A model generated the notes under the pieces. The model did no database searches, was not told where the DNA came from, and worked only from the letters and a program-made list of their open reading frames with translations. This document shows positions 35,422 through 43,908 of a stretch of 64,000 bases of DNA, one piece after another. Source of the DNA: Nocardia fluminea (GTDB taxonomy: Bacteria; Actinomycetota; Actinomycetes; Mycobacteriales; Mycobacteriaceae). The stretch is from NCBI RefSeq assembly GCF_002846365.1, contig NZ_PJMW01000001.1, positions 558,001 to 622,000 of the forward strand, read 5' to 3'. Position numbers and translations under genes: made by a program. The first letter of the stretch is position 1. Each line of letters starts with the position of its first letter.

Positions 35422-36648
35422 ATGAGTCCGTCATGGCCCATTCCGTCACCGCAGGTCGCCGAGGTCTGGCGACGTGCGGCCGAAGCGGCGTTCGTCGCAG
35501 GTGAGGACTGGTTCGCCGATCAGACCGCGACGCTCGGCGGTACCCGGATGCGCCCGATCGCCGAGGATCCGGCCTTGGCGGAGGCGGTTCGGCGCGGCAA
35601 CATCGCCGTGCTGCGGCAGTGGACGACGGCGAACATGCGGGCGCCCGGCGAACGGGTGGCGGCCGAGGTGCCCGCGCCGTTGCTGGCCAGCGCCAGAGAC
35701 ATGGCCCGGCGCGGCTTGGACAAGTCGATCCTCAACGCGTACCGAACAGGCCAGAACACGGCTTGGCGCCAATGGATGCGCGTCTGCTTCAGCTTGTCCG
35801 AGCCCGCTGACCTGCCCGAGCTGCTCGACCTCTCGGCGCGGTCGATCAGCACCTTTGTCGACGACATCACCGACGCGGTCGGTGATCACATGGATGCCGA
35901 ACGGCGCGCGCTCACCAGCGGCACCCACGCCGAGCGCCTGGCCGCGGTCACCCTGGTCCTGGAGGGCACCGCCATCACCACGGCGCGCGCGGAAGCGCAA
36001 CTCGGCTACGGTCTGACCGGTCCTCATACCGCCGCGATCGTCTGGGATGTCTCCGCGCAGGCGGCCGGGCAGCTGGACGCGGCCGCGGAGGCACTCACCC
36101 AGCACAGCGGCGCGGCGCGCAGGCTCACCGTCATCGCGAGCGCGAACGCGCTGTGGATATGGCTGCCGACCGATACGCCGATCGATGCCGAGGTGCTGGC
36201 CCCGGCTCTGTCCGCCTACCCTGCTGTCCGCATCGCGATCGGCCGACCGGGTCGCGGGGTCGGCGGTTTCCGGCGAAGCCATCTCGAGGCGGCGAGCACC
36301 CAGCAGATGCTGGCACGCCTGACCTCCTCGCGGCAGGTCGCGCGATTCGACGACATCGCCCTGGTGGCGTTGCTGACCCGCGAACCGGCCCGGGCGACGG
36401 AATTCGTGCGCGACACTCTCGGTGACCTGCTGCACGCCGACGCCGAGACGCTCCTGATGGTGCGGATGTACATCCAGGAGATGTGCAACACCTCACGCAC
36501 CGCCCAGCGCTTGTTCACCCACCGCAACACGGTCATCCGCCGCCTCGATCGCGCCAACGAGCTGCTGCCGAAACCGTTGTCGGCCAACCTCGTTGCTGTC
36601 GCGGCAGCGCTGGAGGTTCTGCACTGGAGTGGCGAACCAGCGCGGTAA
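35422..36648 (+). CDS. PucR/CdaR-type transcriptional regulator
   Basis: A 408-residue regulator of the same type as the gene at 18498-19697. The N-terminal helical domain contains NAYRTGQNTAWRQWM, a GGDEF-like middle region follows, and the C-terminal helix-turn-helix is NTSRTAQRLFTHRNTVIRRLDRANELL. ATG at 35422 chosen; an earlier in-frame start at 35383 is less likely. Divergent from the DUF3533 gene, which it most likely controls; it also precedes the quinone oxidoreductase gene but that gene has its own promoter and operator. Confidence 0.85.
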   Translation: MSPSWPIPSPQVAEVWRRAAEAAFVAGEDWFADQTATLGGTRMRPIAEDPALAEAVRRGNIAVLRQWTTANMRAPGERVAAEVPAPLLASARDMARRGLDKSILNAYRTGQNTAWRQWMRVCFSLSEPADLPELLDLSARSISTFVDDITDAVGDHMDAERRALTSGTHAERLAAVTLVLEGTAITTARAEAQLGYGLTGPHTAAIVWDVSAQAAGQLDAAAEALTQHSGAARRLTVIASANALWIWLPTDTPIDAEVLAPALSAYPAVRIAIGRPGRGVGGFRRSHLEAASTQQMLARLTSSRQVARFDDIALVALLTREPARATEFVRDTLGDLLHADAETLLMVRMYIQEMCNTSRTAQRLFTHRNTVIRRLDRANELLPKPLSANLVAVAAALEVLHWSGEPAR

Positions 36649-36702
36649 CGGCACCGCACACGCGGGGTCGGCGGTCGTTGACACGACTCCCGTCACGAGT
36701 AA

Positions 36703-36719
36703 TGTAAGCACCGTGTACA
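36703..36719. promoter_or_regulatory. Regulon site C of the 17-bp palindrome
   Basis: TGTAAGCACCGTGTACA fits the consensus; extended to 36701-36721 it has perfect 6-bp outer arms AATGTA/TACATT. It overlaps the -10 box of a good promoter (TTGACA at 36678-36683, 16-bp spacer, TAATGT at 36700-36705) directed at the quinone oxidoreductase gene. Confidence 0.75.
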
Positions 36720-36744
36720 TTATTGCCGACCGAAAGGGAACGAC

Positions 36745-37737
36745 ATGTTCGCAGTGACGCTCGACGGCCACGGCGGTCCGGAAGTCATGCGGTGGGCACA
36801 GGTAGACGACCTGCCCCCGCCCCGGCGAGGCGAGGTGGCGATCGATGTCGTGGCCGCGGGAGTGAATCGTGCCGACATCATGCAGCGACAGGGCTTCTAT
36901 CCTTCGCCGCCGGGCGCCAGCGAAATCCTCGGCCTCGAAGTCTCCGGCATCATCGCCGCCGTCGGACCCGAGGTGGACGGTTGGAAGGTCGGCGACGCGG
37001 TGTGCGCGCTGCTGGCCGGCGGCGGCTACGCCGAGCGCGTGAATGTGGCCGCCACGCAGGTACTGCCGGTCCCCGAAGGTGTCAGCGTGACCGCCGCAGC
37101 GGCGCTGCCCGAGGCCGCGGCCACGGTGTGGTCGAACATCGTGATGGCCGGCGGACTGACCGACGGCCGGACGCTGCTGATTCACGGCGGCGGCAGCGGC
37201 ATCGGCACCCACGCGATCCAGGTGGGGCGGGCACTCGGCGCACGGGTCGCGGTCACCGCGGGTTCACAGTTCAAGCTGGACCGTTGCCGCGAACTCGGCG
37301 CGAACACGCTGATCAACTACCGCGATCAGGATTTCGTGAAAGTCGTGACCGAGGAGTACGGCGGCGCCGACGTGATCCTCGACATCATGGGCGCCGGATA
37401 CCTGGCGCGCAACGTGGAAGCACTCGCCGAAGACGGCACGCTCACCATCATCGGCCTGCAAGACGGTGCAGTAGCCGAACTGAACCTCGGCCTCATGCTC
37501 TTCAAGCGGGCCTCGATCGCTGTCACGAACCTGCGCCGACGCCCCGAAACGGGACCGGGCTCCAAGGCCGAGATCATCGCCGAACTGCGCCGGAAGCTGT
37601 GGCCGCTGATCGCCGAAGGCGCTGTCGCACCGGTCATCTCGGCGCAGTTCCCGGTCAGCGAGGTCGCCGAGGCGCAGCCACTGCTCGACTCCGGCGAAAC
37701 CGTCGGCAAGGTCCTGCTCACAATTCGCGAACCGTGA
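36745..37737 (+). CDS. NADPH:quinone oxidoreductase-like protein (PIG3 type, zinc-less MDR)
   Basis: A 330-residue medium-chain reductase. VNRADIMQRQGFYPSPPGASEILGLEVSGII is the PIG3/quinone-reductase signature and HGGGSGIGTHAIQVGRALGA the NADPH Rossmann motif. No zinc ligands are present. It reduces quinones or enones with NADPH. ATG at 36745 follows AAAGGGAACGAC. Site C covers its promoter, so it belongs to the TetR regulon whose regulator gene is convergent just downstream. Confidence 0.88.
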   Translation: MFAVTLDGHGGPEVMRWAQVDDLPPPRRGEVAIDVVAAGVNRADIMQRQGFYPSPPGASEILGLEVSGIIAAVGPEVDGWKVGDAVCALLAGGGYAERVNVAATQVLPVPEGVSVTAAAALPEAAATVWSNIVMAGGLTDGRTLLIHGGGSGIGTHAIQVGRALGARVAVTAGSQFKLDRCRELGANTLINYRDQDFVKVVTEEYGGADVILDIMGAGYLARNVEALAEDGTLTIIGLQDGAVAELNLGLMLFKRASIAVTNLRRRPETGPGSKAEIIAELRRKLWPLIAEGAVAPVISAQFPVSEVAEAQPLLDSGETVGKVLLTIREP

Positions 37738-37761
37738 TCCGCGCAGCGCGCTCGGCGACGT

Positions 37762-38358
37762 TCAGCCTTGCGCGGACGGCGCCTTCGGCAGTTCGATAAT
37801 CGCGAAAACCGTACTGCGTACTCGATTCTCGAGTTCCGCATCGGCGGCGGCATCGAACTTGCCCTGGAGATAGAGGAACGCGAGCCCGTGCACCAGCGCC
37901 CACATGGCGTTGGTCAGCGATTCCTCGTCGGCGGTGGGATAGATCTTCCGCACGATCGCCTGGACGTAGTCGTGGATCGCCGTGGTCGCGGCCACGCGCT
38001 CGGGACTGGTCGGATCGCAAGGGTCCGAGAACATCACCCGGAACAGCGCGGGTCGCGCCAAGGCGAACCGGACATAGGCCACGGCGATGGTCGCGAGATC
38101 CTCGGGCGTGCTCGGCTCCGCGCTCGCGGCGACCAACTGCTCGGCCAGCGCCCGGAAGCCGACGGCGGCGACGGCCGACAGCAGCGCGTCGCGATCGGCG
38201 AAATGACGGTACGGCGCGGCCGTGGACACTCCGGCACGGCGGGCGGCCGCTCGGAGCGAGAGGTCTGCCGCGCCATCCTCCTCGAGGAGCTCCACGGCAG
38301 CGCGCACGAGCGCGCTGGGTAGATCGCCGTGGTGATACGACGTGTTCGACATTGCCAT
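37762..38358 (-). CDS. TetR-family repressor, candidate master of the 17-bp-palindrome regulon
   Basis: A 198-residue TetR protein. The N-terminus YHHGDLPSALVRAAVELLEEDGAADLSLRAAARRAGVSTAAPYRHFADRDALL is the DNA-binding domain. The C-terminal part (MWALVHGLAFLYLQGKFD) resembles the WHG-type TetR C-terminal domain. Site D1 lies 19 bp upstream of its ATG and D2 further on, so it is probably autoregulated while also controlling the divergent ene-reductase/monooxygenase operon. There is no Shine-Dalgarno; an ATG two codons in (38352) is an alternative start. Confidence 0.88.
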   Translation of the reverse strand: MAMSNTSYHHGDLPSALVRAAVELLEEDGAADLSLRAAARRAGVSTAAPYRHFADRDALLSAVAAVGFRALAEQLVAASAEPSTPEDLATIAVAYVRFALARPALFRVMFSDPCDPTSPERVAATTAIHDYVQAIVRKIYPTADEESLTNAMWALVHGLAFLYLQGKFDAAADAELENRVRSTVFAIIELPKAPSAQG

Positions 38359-38376
38359 GGCACTAAATCTAGCAAG

Positions 38377-38393
38377 TGTTGACAGTGCTTACA
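38377..38393. promoter_or_regulatory. Regulon site D1 of the 17-bp palindrome
   Basis: TGTTGACAGTGCTTACA, identical over all 17 bp to site B, with TTGACA at 38379-38384 and a possible -10 (TACCGT, 38402-38407) on the plus strand. It sits between the TetR gene and the ene-reductase operon. Confidence 0.75.
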
Positions 38394-38424
38394 TTTGCCT
38401 CTACCGTGGGGCTCCGCACGCGAA

Positions 38425-38441
38425 TGTTAGCAGTGTCAATA
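38425..38441. promoter_or_regulatory. Regulon site D2 of the 17-bp palindrome
   Basis: TGTTAGCAGTGTCAATA, one mismatch from the consensus (ATA instead of ACA at the end). It lies downstream of the predicted promoter and 23 bp before the ene-reductase ATG, so the operon has two copies of the site. Confidence 0.6.
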
Positions 38442-38464
38442 TGCGTGCCCGAAAGGAGCGAACG

Positions 38465-39712
38465 ATGGCGAGCGATGCGGACTCGGGCGATGTGTTCTCG
38501 CCTCTGCGGCTGCGATCCGGCCAGATCCTGCGGAACAGGATCGCCAAGGCAGCCATGGAGGAGGGAATGGCCGGCAGGTCCCAGCTTCCCGACGAACGGC
38601 TCATCGCGCTGTATCGGCGGTGGGGTGCCAGTGGCGCCGGACTGCTGATCACCGGAAACGTGATGGTGCACGCCGAGGCGTTGACCGGTCCGGGCGGCAT
38701 CGTGCTCGACGCGCGAGCACCGCTGGCGCCGTTCACGGCATGGGCGCAGGCGGGCAAGGCGGCCGGCGCGGCCGTGTGGATGCAGATCAGCCACCCCGGC
38801 CGTCAGGTGCAGGCTCGCATGCCCGGCGTGGTCTGGGGTCCGTCGGACATCGCGGTCGAGTTGGGTCGGCACTCGAAGCGTTTCGGTCGGCCGGTGGCGA
38901 TGACCCCCTGGCAGATCCACGAGACCATCGGGCGTTTCGTCACCACCGCTCGACGCGCCGAACAAGCGGGCTTCGACGGCGTGGAAGTGCACGCCGCACA
39001 CGGATATCTGCTGTCGCAGTTCCTCTCACCGCTGGTCAACGATCGCACCGACGAATGGGGTGGCTCGCTCGAGAACCGCGCCCGGCTGCTGACCGAGATC
39101 GTGCGCGGCATTCGCGCCGAGGTATCGCCGACGTTCGCCGTCGCCGTGAAACTGAATTCGGCGGATTTCCAGCGCGGCGGTTTCGATGCCGACGACGCGC
39201 ACGCGGTGATCGGCATGCTCGCCTCACTCGGTGTCGACCTGGTCGAGATTTCGGGTGGCAGCTACGAGAGCCCCGCGATGTCGGGCCGACCCGCCGACGG
39301 CCGCACCGCCGCGCGGGAAGCGTACTTTCTCGACCTCGCCACGGAACTGGCCGCGACCAGCGCTCTGCCGCTCATGCTGACCGGCGGCATCTCCCGCCGG
39401 GAGACCGCAGAACGGGTACTGGACAACAAGGTCGCGCTGATCGGGATGGCGACGGCACTGGCGGTCACGCCCGATCTGCCCCACCGCTGGCGTGACGGGC
39501 ACGAAGCCCCCCGGACCATGAAGACAGTGAAATGGACGGACAAGGCACTGGCCTCGGCGACCGAGATGGCGATGGTCCGTTACCAGATGCGGCGCATGGC
39601 CACCGGCGCGAATCCGGCGCTGAATGTCAGCCCTGCGCTGGCCATGCTGGCCGATCAGCGCGTGCAGACCCGTGCGCTGCGCAGCTACTCGAAGTGGTTG
39701 GCCACCCAGTGA
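38465..39712 (+). CDS. NADH:flavin oxidoreductase (old yellow enzyme family)
   Basis: A 415-residue FMN-dependent ene-reductase. SPLRLRSGQILRNRIAKAAMEEGM is the OYE N-terminus, with GADGLLITGN-like SGAGLLITGNVMV, QISHPGRQ, the catalytic FDGVEVHAAHGYLLSQFLSPLVNDRTDEWGGS region and a TGGISRRETAERVL phosphate-binding loop. These enzymes reduce the C=C of alpha,beta-unsaturated carbonyls. ATG at 38465 is set by AAAGGAG 6 nt upstream. It overlaps the monooxygenase gene (TGATG at 39710-39714), so the two are coupled. Confidence 0.92.
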   Translation: MASDADSGDVFSPLRLRSGQILRNRIAKAAMEEGMAGRSQLPDERLIALYRRWGASGAGLLITGNVMVHAEALTGPGGIVLDARAPLAPFTAWAQAGKAAGAAVWMQISHPGRQVQARMPGVVWGPSDIAVELGRHSKRFGRPVAMTPWQIHETIGRFVTTARRAEQAGFDGVEVHAAHGYLLSQFLSPLVNDRTDEWGGSLENRARLLTEIVRGIRAEVSPTFAVAVKLNSADFQRGGFDADDAHAVIGMLASLGVDLVEISGGSYESPAMSGRPADGRTAAREAYFLDLATELAATSALPLMLTGGISRRETAERVLDNKVALIGMATALAVTPDLPHRWRDGHEAPRTMKTVKWTDKALASATEMAMVRYQMRRMATGANPALNVSPALAMLADQRVQTRALRSYSKWLATQ

Positions 39713-41220
39713 TGTCATCGAACACCGCCCGCGAGCACGATGCTCCCATCCCCCACAATCACGTCGCGATCGTCGGCACCGGCTTCGGTGGGATCGCCGC
39801 CGCCATGCGTCTGCGGCAGGCGGGGTTCGCTGATTTCGTCCTGCTCGAACGCGCCGGCGAGGTCGGCGGAGTGTGGCGTGACAACGACTACCCCGGTGCG
39901 GCCGTCGACGTACAGAGCAACCTGTACTCGTTCTCGTTCGCACCGAACCCGCACTGGCGCAACACCTTCGCCCAACAGCCGGAATTGTTCGCCTACCTGC
40001 GAGATGTCGTGGACTCGCAAGGTCTGCGCGCACACCTGCTGCTCGACTGCGCGGTCGCGCGGCTGGAATGGGATCGCGCCGAGCAGCGGTGGCGGCTCGA
40101 GACCGCACAGGGGCCACGCACGGCCGACCATGTGGTTCTGGCGACCGGCGCACTCGCCGACCCCCTCGTCCCGGCGATCGAAGGGCTGGATCGTTTCGAG
40201 GGCGTGAGTTTCCACTCCGCGCGGTGGAATCACGAAGTCGACTTGACCGGCAAGCGGGTCGCCGTCATCGGCACGGGTCCGTCCGCGGTCCAGTTCGTCC
40301 CGGCGATCGCACCCCGGGTCGCGCAGATGACCGTCTTCCAGCGCACACCGGCGTGGGTGATCCCCCGCCATGATCGGCCCACCAGCGCGCTGAGCAGGCT
40401 GCTGTACCGCCGACTGCCCGCGATCCAGCGGCTCGAGCGGCTGCGCCTGTATCTGCGACGCGAGTGGCAGGTGGTGGCCTTCCGCAATCCCGCGCTCATG
40501 GCATTGCCCGAACGCGATGCGCGTCGACATCTCGCGGCGCAGGTCAGCGACCCTGCGTTGCGAGCCAAGTTGTTGCCCGAGTTCCGGTTCGGCTGCAAAC
40601 GCGTGCTCATCTCCGACGAGTACCTGCGCGCTCTCGATCGTCCCGATGTCGCGCTCGAGACAGCCGGAATCCGCGAGATCACCGCGACCGGGCTCATCGA
40701 CGATGCCGGGACCGAGCACGAGGTCGACGTCATCATCTTCGGTACCGGATTCCGGACTTCACGCCTGCCGCTGACCGATCGCACCTACGGGCGTGACGGG
40801 CGCACGATGGCCGAGGTATGGGGCACGAGCCCGACCGCGTACCTGGGCACCTCGGTCGCGGGTTTCCCGAACATGTACCTCATGCACGGCCCGAACATCG
40901 GCCTCGGGCACACCTCGGTGATCCACATGTTCGAATCCCAGGCCAACTACATCGCCGCCGCCGTCGGCTATGCGGCCGAGCACGGGCTGGCCGCCGTCGA
41001 ACCGAGCGCGCACGCCCAGCAGGCGTTCGCCGACGATGTCGAACGTCTCGGTGCGGGCACCGTGTGGACCAGCGGCGGCTGCACCAGCTGGTACCTGAAC
41101 GAGGGCGGGCGCAACACCAACATCTGGCCCGGCTCGACTCTCGACTTCCGCCGACGCACACTACGTTTCGATCCCACGCGACATGTGATGCGACGGCGCG
41201 ACGCGGCGGTGGTGTCGTGA
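39712..41220 (+). CDS. Flavin-containing monooxygenase (Baeyer-Villiger type)
   Basis: A 502-residue class B monooxygenase. Two Rossmann motifs are present: GTGFGGIAAAMRL for FAD and GTGPSAVQFVPAI for NADPH. The Baeyer-Villiger fingerprint FxGxxxHxxxW is present as FEGVSFHSARW between them. Such enzymes insert oxygen next to a ketone to give an ester or lactone. Translation is coupled at both ends, to the ene-reductase (TGATG) and the following hydrolase (GTGA at 41217-41220). An ene-reductase feeding a ketone to this enzyme is the logical order. Confidence 0.9.
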   Translation: MSSNTAREHDAPIPHNHVAIVGTGFGGIAAAMRLRQAGFADFVLLERAGEVGGVWRDNDYPGAAVDVQSNLYSFSFAPNPHWRNTFAQQPELFAYLRDVVDSQGLRAHLLLDCAVARLEWDRAEQRWRLETAQGPRTADHVVLATGALADPLVPAIEGLDRFEGVSFHSARWNHEVDLTGKRVAVIGTGPSAVQFVPAIAPRVAQMTVFQRTPAWVIPRHDRPTSALSRLLYRRLPAIQRLERLRLYLRREWQVVAFRNPALMALPERDARRHLAAQVSDPALRAKLLPEFRFGCKRVLISDEYLRALDRPDVALETAGIREITATGLIDDAGTEHEVDVIIFGTGFRTSRLPLTDRTYGRDGRTMAEVWGTSPTAYLGTSVAGFPNMYLMHGPNIGLGHTSVIHMFESQANYIAAAVGYAAEHGLAAVEPSAHAQQAFADDVERLGAGTVWTSGGCTSWYLNEGGRNTNIWPGSTLDFRRRTLRFDPTRHVMRRRDAAVVS

Positions 41221-41972
41221 GCGCGGGCGCCGTGGCGGCGGGAGGTCCCGGCCTGCCGAAGGTCGTCCTGATCCATGGTCTCGCCGGCTCTTACCGGGCG
41301 TGGGATCGGGTCGTGCCGAAGCTCGAGCACGTGGCGCAGACCGTCGCAGTCGAGCTGGACTCGAGCGGCTCGATCGGTGACGACGCCGACGACGTGGCCG
41401 CCCTGCTCGACTCGCGGATCGTGGTGGTCGGCCACTCCCGTGGCGGACTGGTTGCCACCGCGCTGGCCGAACGTCGCCCCGACCTGGTGTCCGCGCTGGT
41501 GCTGTTGTGTCCGCCGTGGTCGCGTGATGCCCGCCTGACCGCGCGTGGACCGGTCGAGCGCGCCTTGGCGTTGCCCGCCGTGGGCGACCTGATGTGGGCC
41601 CTCGCCTCCGGGGAACGGCAGCGCGCCGCACAACGCAGCGCATTCGCTCCCGGCGTCACCGTGCCGGACCGGTTCGTCGCCGACGCGCGAATGCGCGGCA
41701 GGCGCAATTTCGTTTGCAGTTCACAGGCGATCGATACCTATCTCGGCACCCGCGCACTCGCCGACCGCCTGCGCGACCTGACGGTCCCGACCGAGCTGGT
41801 CTTCGGCCATCTCGACGCCCGCCTCATCCTTCCCACCGACGAATTCACCGACCTGGGCCATGTCCGCACCACCGTGCTGGCGGGCAGCGGGCATACCCCG
41901 CAATGGGAAGCGGCCGGCGAAGTCGCGGACTTGATCACCCGGACCACGGGTGACCCGACGCTCGAAGGATGA
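41217..41972 (+). CDS. Alpha/beta hydrolase
   Basis: A 251-residue hydrolase with VLIHGLAGSYRAWDRVVPKL, the nucleophile elbow GHSRGG, an acid in GHLDARLILP and His in AGSGHTPQWE. GTG at 41217 overlaps the monooxygenase stop by 4 bp. In this context it should open the ester or lactone formed by the monooxygenase. Third gene of the site D operon. Confidence 0.85.
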   Translation: MSAGAVAAGGPGLPKVVLIHGLAGSYRAWDRVVPKLEHVAQTVAVELDSSGSIGDDADDVAALLDSRIVVVGHSRGGLVATALAERRPDLVSALVLLCPPWSRDARLTARGPVERALALPAVGDLMWALASGERQRAAQRSAFAPGVTVPDRFVADARMRGRRNFVCSSQAIDTYLGTRALADRLRDLTVPTELVFGHLDARLILPTDEFTDLGHVRTTVLAGSGHTPQWEAAGEVADLITRTTGDPTLEG

Positions 41973-42022
41973 GATCGAAAACCCGGATGACAGTGATCGG
42001 TCAGCCGGGCTAACGTCGCTGC

Positions 42023-43051
42023 GTGAATCGTCAGTGGATTCTAGTCCGGAGACCGGAAGGCATGGTCGACGAAACCAGCTTCGAGCTCAGGAACAGCCCC
42101 GTACCGGAACCCGGGCCGGGCGAGGCGCTGGTCAGGGTGGTCTGGCTGGCGTTCGATCCGACCCAGCGGGGCTGGCTCAACGACGGACCGAACTATCTGG
42201 ATCCCGTGCCGCTCGGGGCGGTGATGCGAGCCGGTGGCGCCGGGCAGGTGGTGCGGTCCCGCACCGCCGAGTACGTTGTGGGCGACTGGGTCTGCGGGAT
42301 GGTCGGGTGGCAGGACTACGCGATCGCCTCGGGACAGGGGCTGCTCGGAGTGAACGTCGTCCCGCCGGGCATCGACCCCAAGGCGATGCTCGGCATCTTC
42401 GGCGCGACCGGTCTGACCGCCTACTTCGGCATGATCGATATCGGCAAGCCCTCGGCCGGGGACACCGTGCTGGTGTCGGGAGCCGCAGGCGCGACGGGGT
42501 CCATCGCGGGCCAGATCGCGAAAGCGCTGGGATGCAGAGTGATCGGGGTCGCGGGCGGTAGCGCCAAATGCGCCTGGGTCACCGAGGTCGCCCGTTTCGA
42601 CGCGTGCATCGACTACAAGGCCGAGGACGTCGAGGCGAGGCTGCGCGAACTGGCCCCCGAGGGTGTCGATGTGTTCTTCGACAATGTCGGCGGCGCGATT
42701 CTCGACGCAGGCCTGGCCACCCTCGCCGAGCGTGCGCGCATTGTGGTCTGCGGCGCCATCTCCTCCGGCTACGAGGCGGGCGAACCACCTCCCGGCCCAC
42801 GCAACTACCTGCAACTCGGCCTCGAGCGCGCGCGGATGGAGGGGTTCGTCTTCCTGGACTATCTCGATCGCTTCCCCGAAGCATTCGGCCGGCTACACGA
42901 GTGGATGACCCAGGGCGACATCGTGTACGCCGAGGACATCCAGGAAGGCCTCGAACTCGCCCCAGCCCTCCTGCGCGGCCTCTTCGAAGGACGCAACCTC
43001 GGCAAACAACTGCTCCGCATCGGGCCCCGGTCCCCGCACACACAGACCTGA
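42023..43051 (+). CDS. NADP-dependent oxidoreductase (leukotriene-B4-dehydrogenase/CurA-type MDR)
   Basis: A 342-residue zinc-independent medium-chain reductase. FDPTQRGWLNDGPNYLDPVPLGAVMRAGGAGQVV and VSGAAGATGSIAGQIAKALGCRVIGVAGG are the PTGR/CurA-like signatures. It reduces enone or enal double bonds. GTG start at 42023 follows a 50-bp gap from the hydrolase, with no operator copy, so it probably reads through from the site D operon. Confidence 0.9.
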   Translation: MNRQWILVRRPEGMVDETSFELRNSPVPEPGPGEALVRVVWLAFDPTQRGWLNDGPNYLDPVPLGAVMRAGGAGQVVRSRTAEYVVGDWVCGMVGWQDYAIASGQGLLGVNVVPPGIDPKAMLGIFGATGLTAYFGMIDIGKPSAGDTVLVSGAAGATGSIAGQIAKALGCRVIGVAGGSAKCAWVTEVARFDACIDYKAEDVEARLRELAPEGVDVFFDNVGGAILDAGLATLAERARIVVCGAISSGYEAGEPPPGPRNYLQLGLERARMEGFVFLDYLDRFPEAFGRLHEWMTQGDIVYAEDIQEGLELAPALLRGLFEGRNLGKQLLRIGPRSPHTQT

Positions 43052-43086
43052 GTCGTTGCGGCGGCGACCGTGGCCTGTCCGGTGCT

Positions 43087-43695
43087 CTACGTCCGGGTTC
43101 TCGGTGTCGCCGGCGGTGTTCGCGCCTCGCTGCGGTGCTGATCCCACCAGTCACTGTCGTGGCGGGCGGGGGCCGGCTCTTTCGACGGCGACGACTCACT
43201 GGGGATGCCGAGAACTCTGAGCCGCCAGTCGTCCTCGCGGATCGCGGCCACGATCCGCACGGGAACGACCGCCGTGAGCAGCAGGTAGTTGCCCACGCAG
43301 ATCATCAGGCAGAGGGGAGGAACGGAGACAATGATCGCGGTGCCCAGGGTTCCCATCTCGATCGGATCGCGGGAGATGGCCAGCAGGTTTCCGCAGATGC
43401 TCGTCAGCACGGCGGCGACGAGCAACAACTCGTAGACCCGCACCAGCGAGGTGGCCTTCTCGTCGCGGATGCCCACCAGCGTGATGAACGTGCAGGCGAC
43501 CAGCGCGACGGTGAGACCGACCACCACCGGCCACAGCCAGGTCAGGTGCTCGGGGACCCCGGCTACGCGGGCGAGGGTGGAAGTGAAGGTGAAGGAGGCG
43601 ATTGCCGCGGCGACGACCAACGCTGACCCTAAGCCCACTAGCAGCTTCGGTACCGTGACAGGAATAGGGCGGGGGAAAGGGTCCGTGTGGTCCAT
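43087..43695 (-). CDS. Integral membrane protein of unknown function
   Basis: A 202-residue protein with four hydrophobic segments at roughly residues 16-37, 51-73, 85-106 and 120-147, followed by a charged cytoplasmic tail (SSPSKEPAPARHDSDWWDQHRSEARTP). ATG at 43695 has GGAG 5 nt upstream. I do not recognise the family. It is divergent from the TetR gene at 43909. Confidence 0.65.
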   Translation of the reverse strand: MDHTDPFPRPIPVTVPKLLVGLGSALVVAAAIASFTFTSTLARVAGVPEHLTWLWPVVVGLTVALVACTFITLVGIRDEKATSLVRVYELLLVAAVLTSICGNLLAISRDPIEMGTLGTAIIVSVPPLCLMICVGNYLLLTAVVPVRIVAAIREDDWRLRVLGIPSESSPSKEPAPARHDSDWWDQHRSEARTPPATPRTRT

Positions 43696-43908
43696 CAGGC
43701 TCCATCCTACGGTCTACGGTCACCAAATGTGCAGGCACTCAACAGAGTACGTGTCCGCGCGGAGTGCGAATCGCCGCAGAATTCGCTCTGGGGGCGCCGC
43801 CTTCCGCCGCACGCCTCGTTACCGACCAGTCGGTGTGGGTCCAGTGGTCGACCGGCACGCGGTGTGTCGCGCGATAAGCTGACCGCGACGCGCACACGGA
43901 AGGCGGCC

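Noticed and set aside
41973..42022. Possible extra copy of the TetR-regulon site (GACAGTG) before the MDR gene
   Set aside because: Only the left half matches; the conserved outer TGT and ACA are absent.
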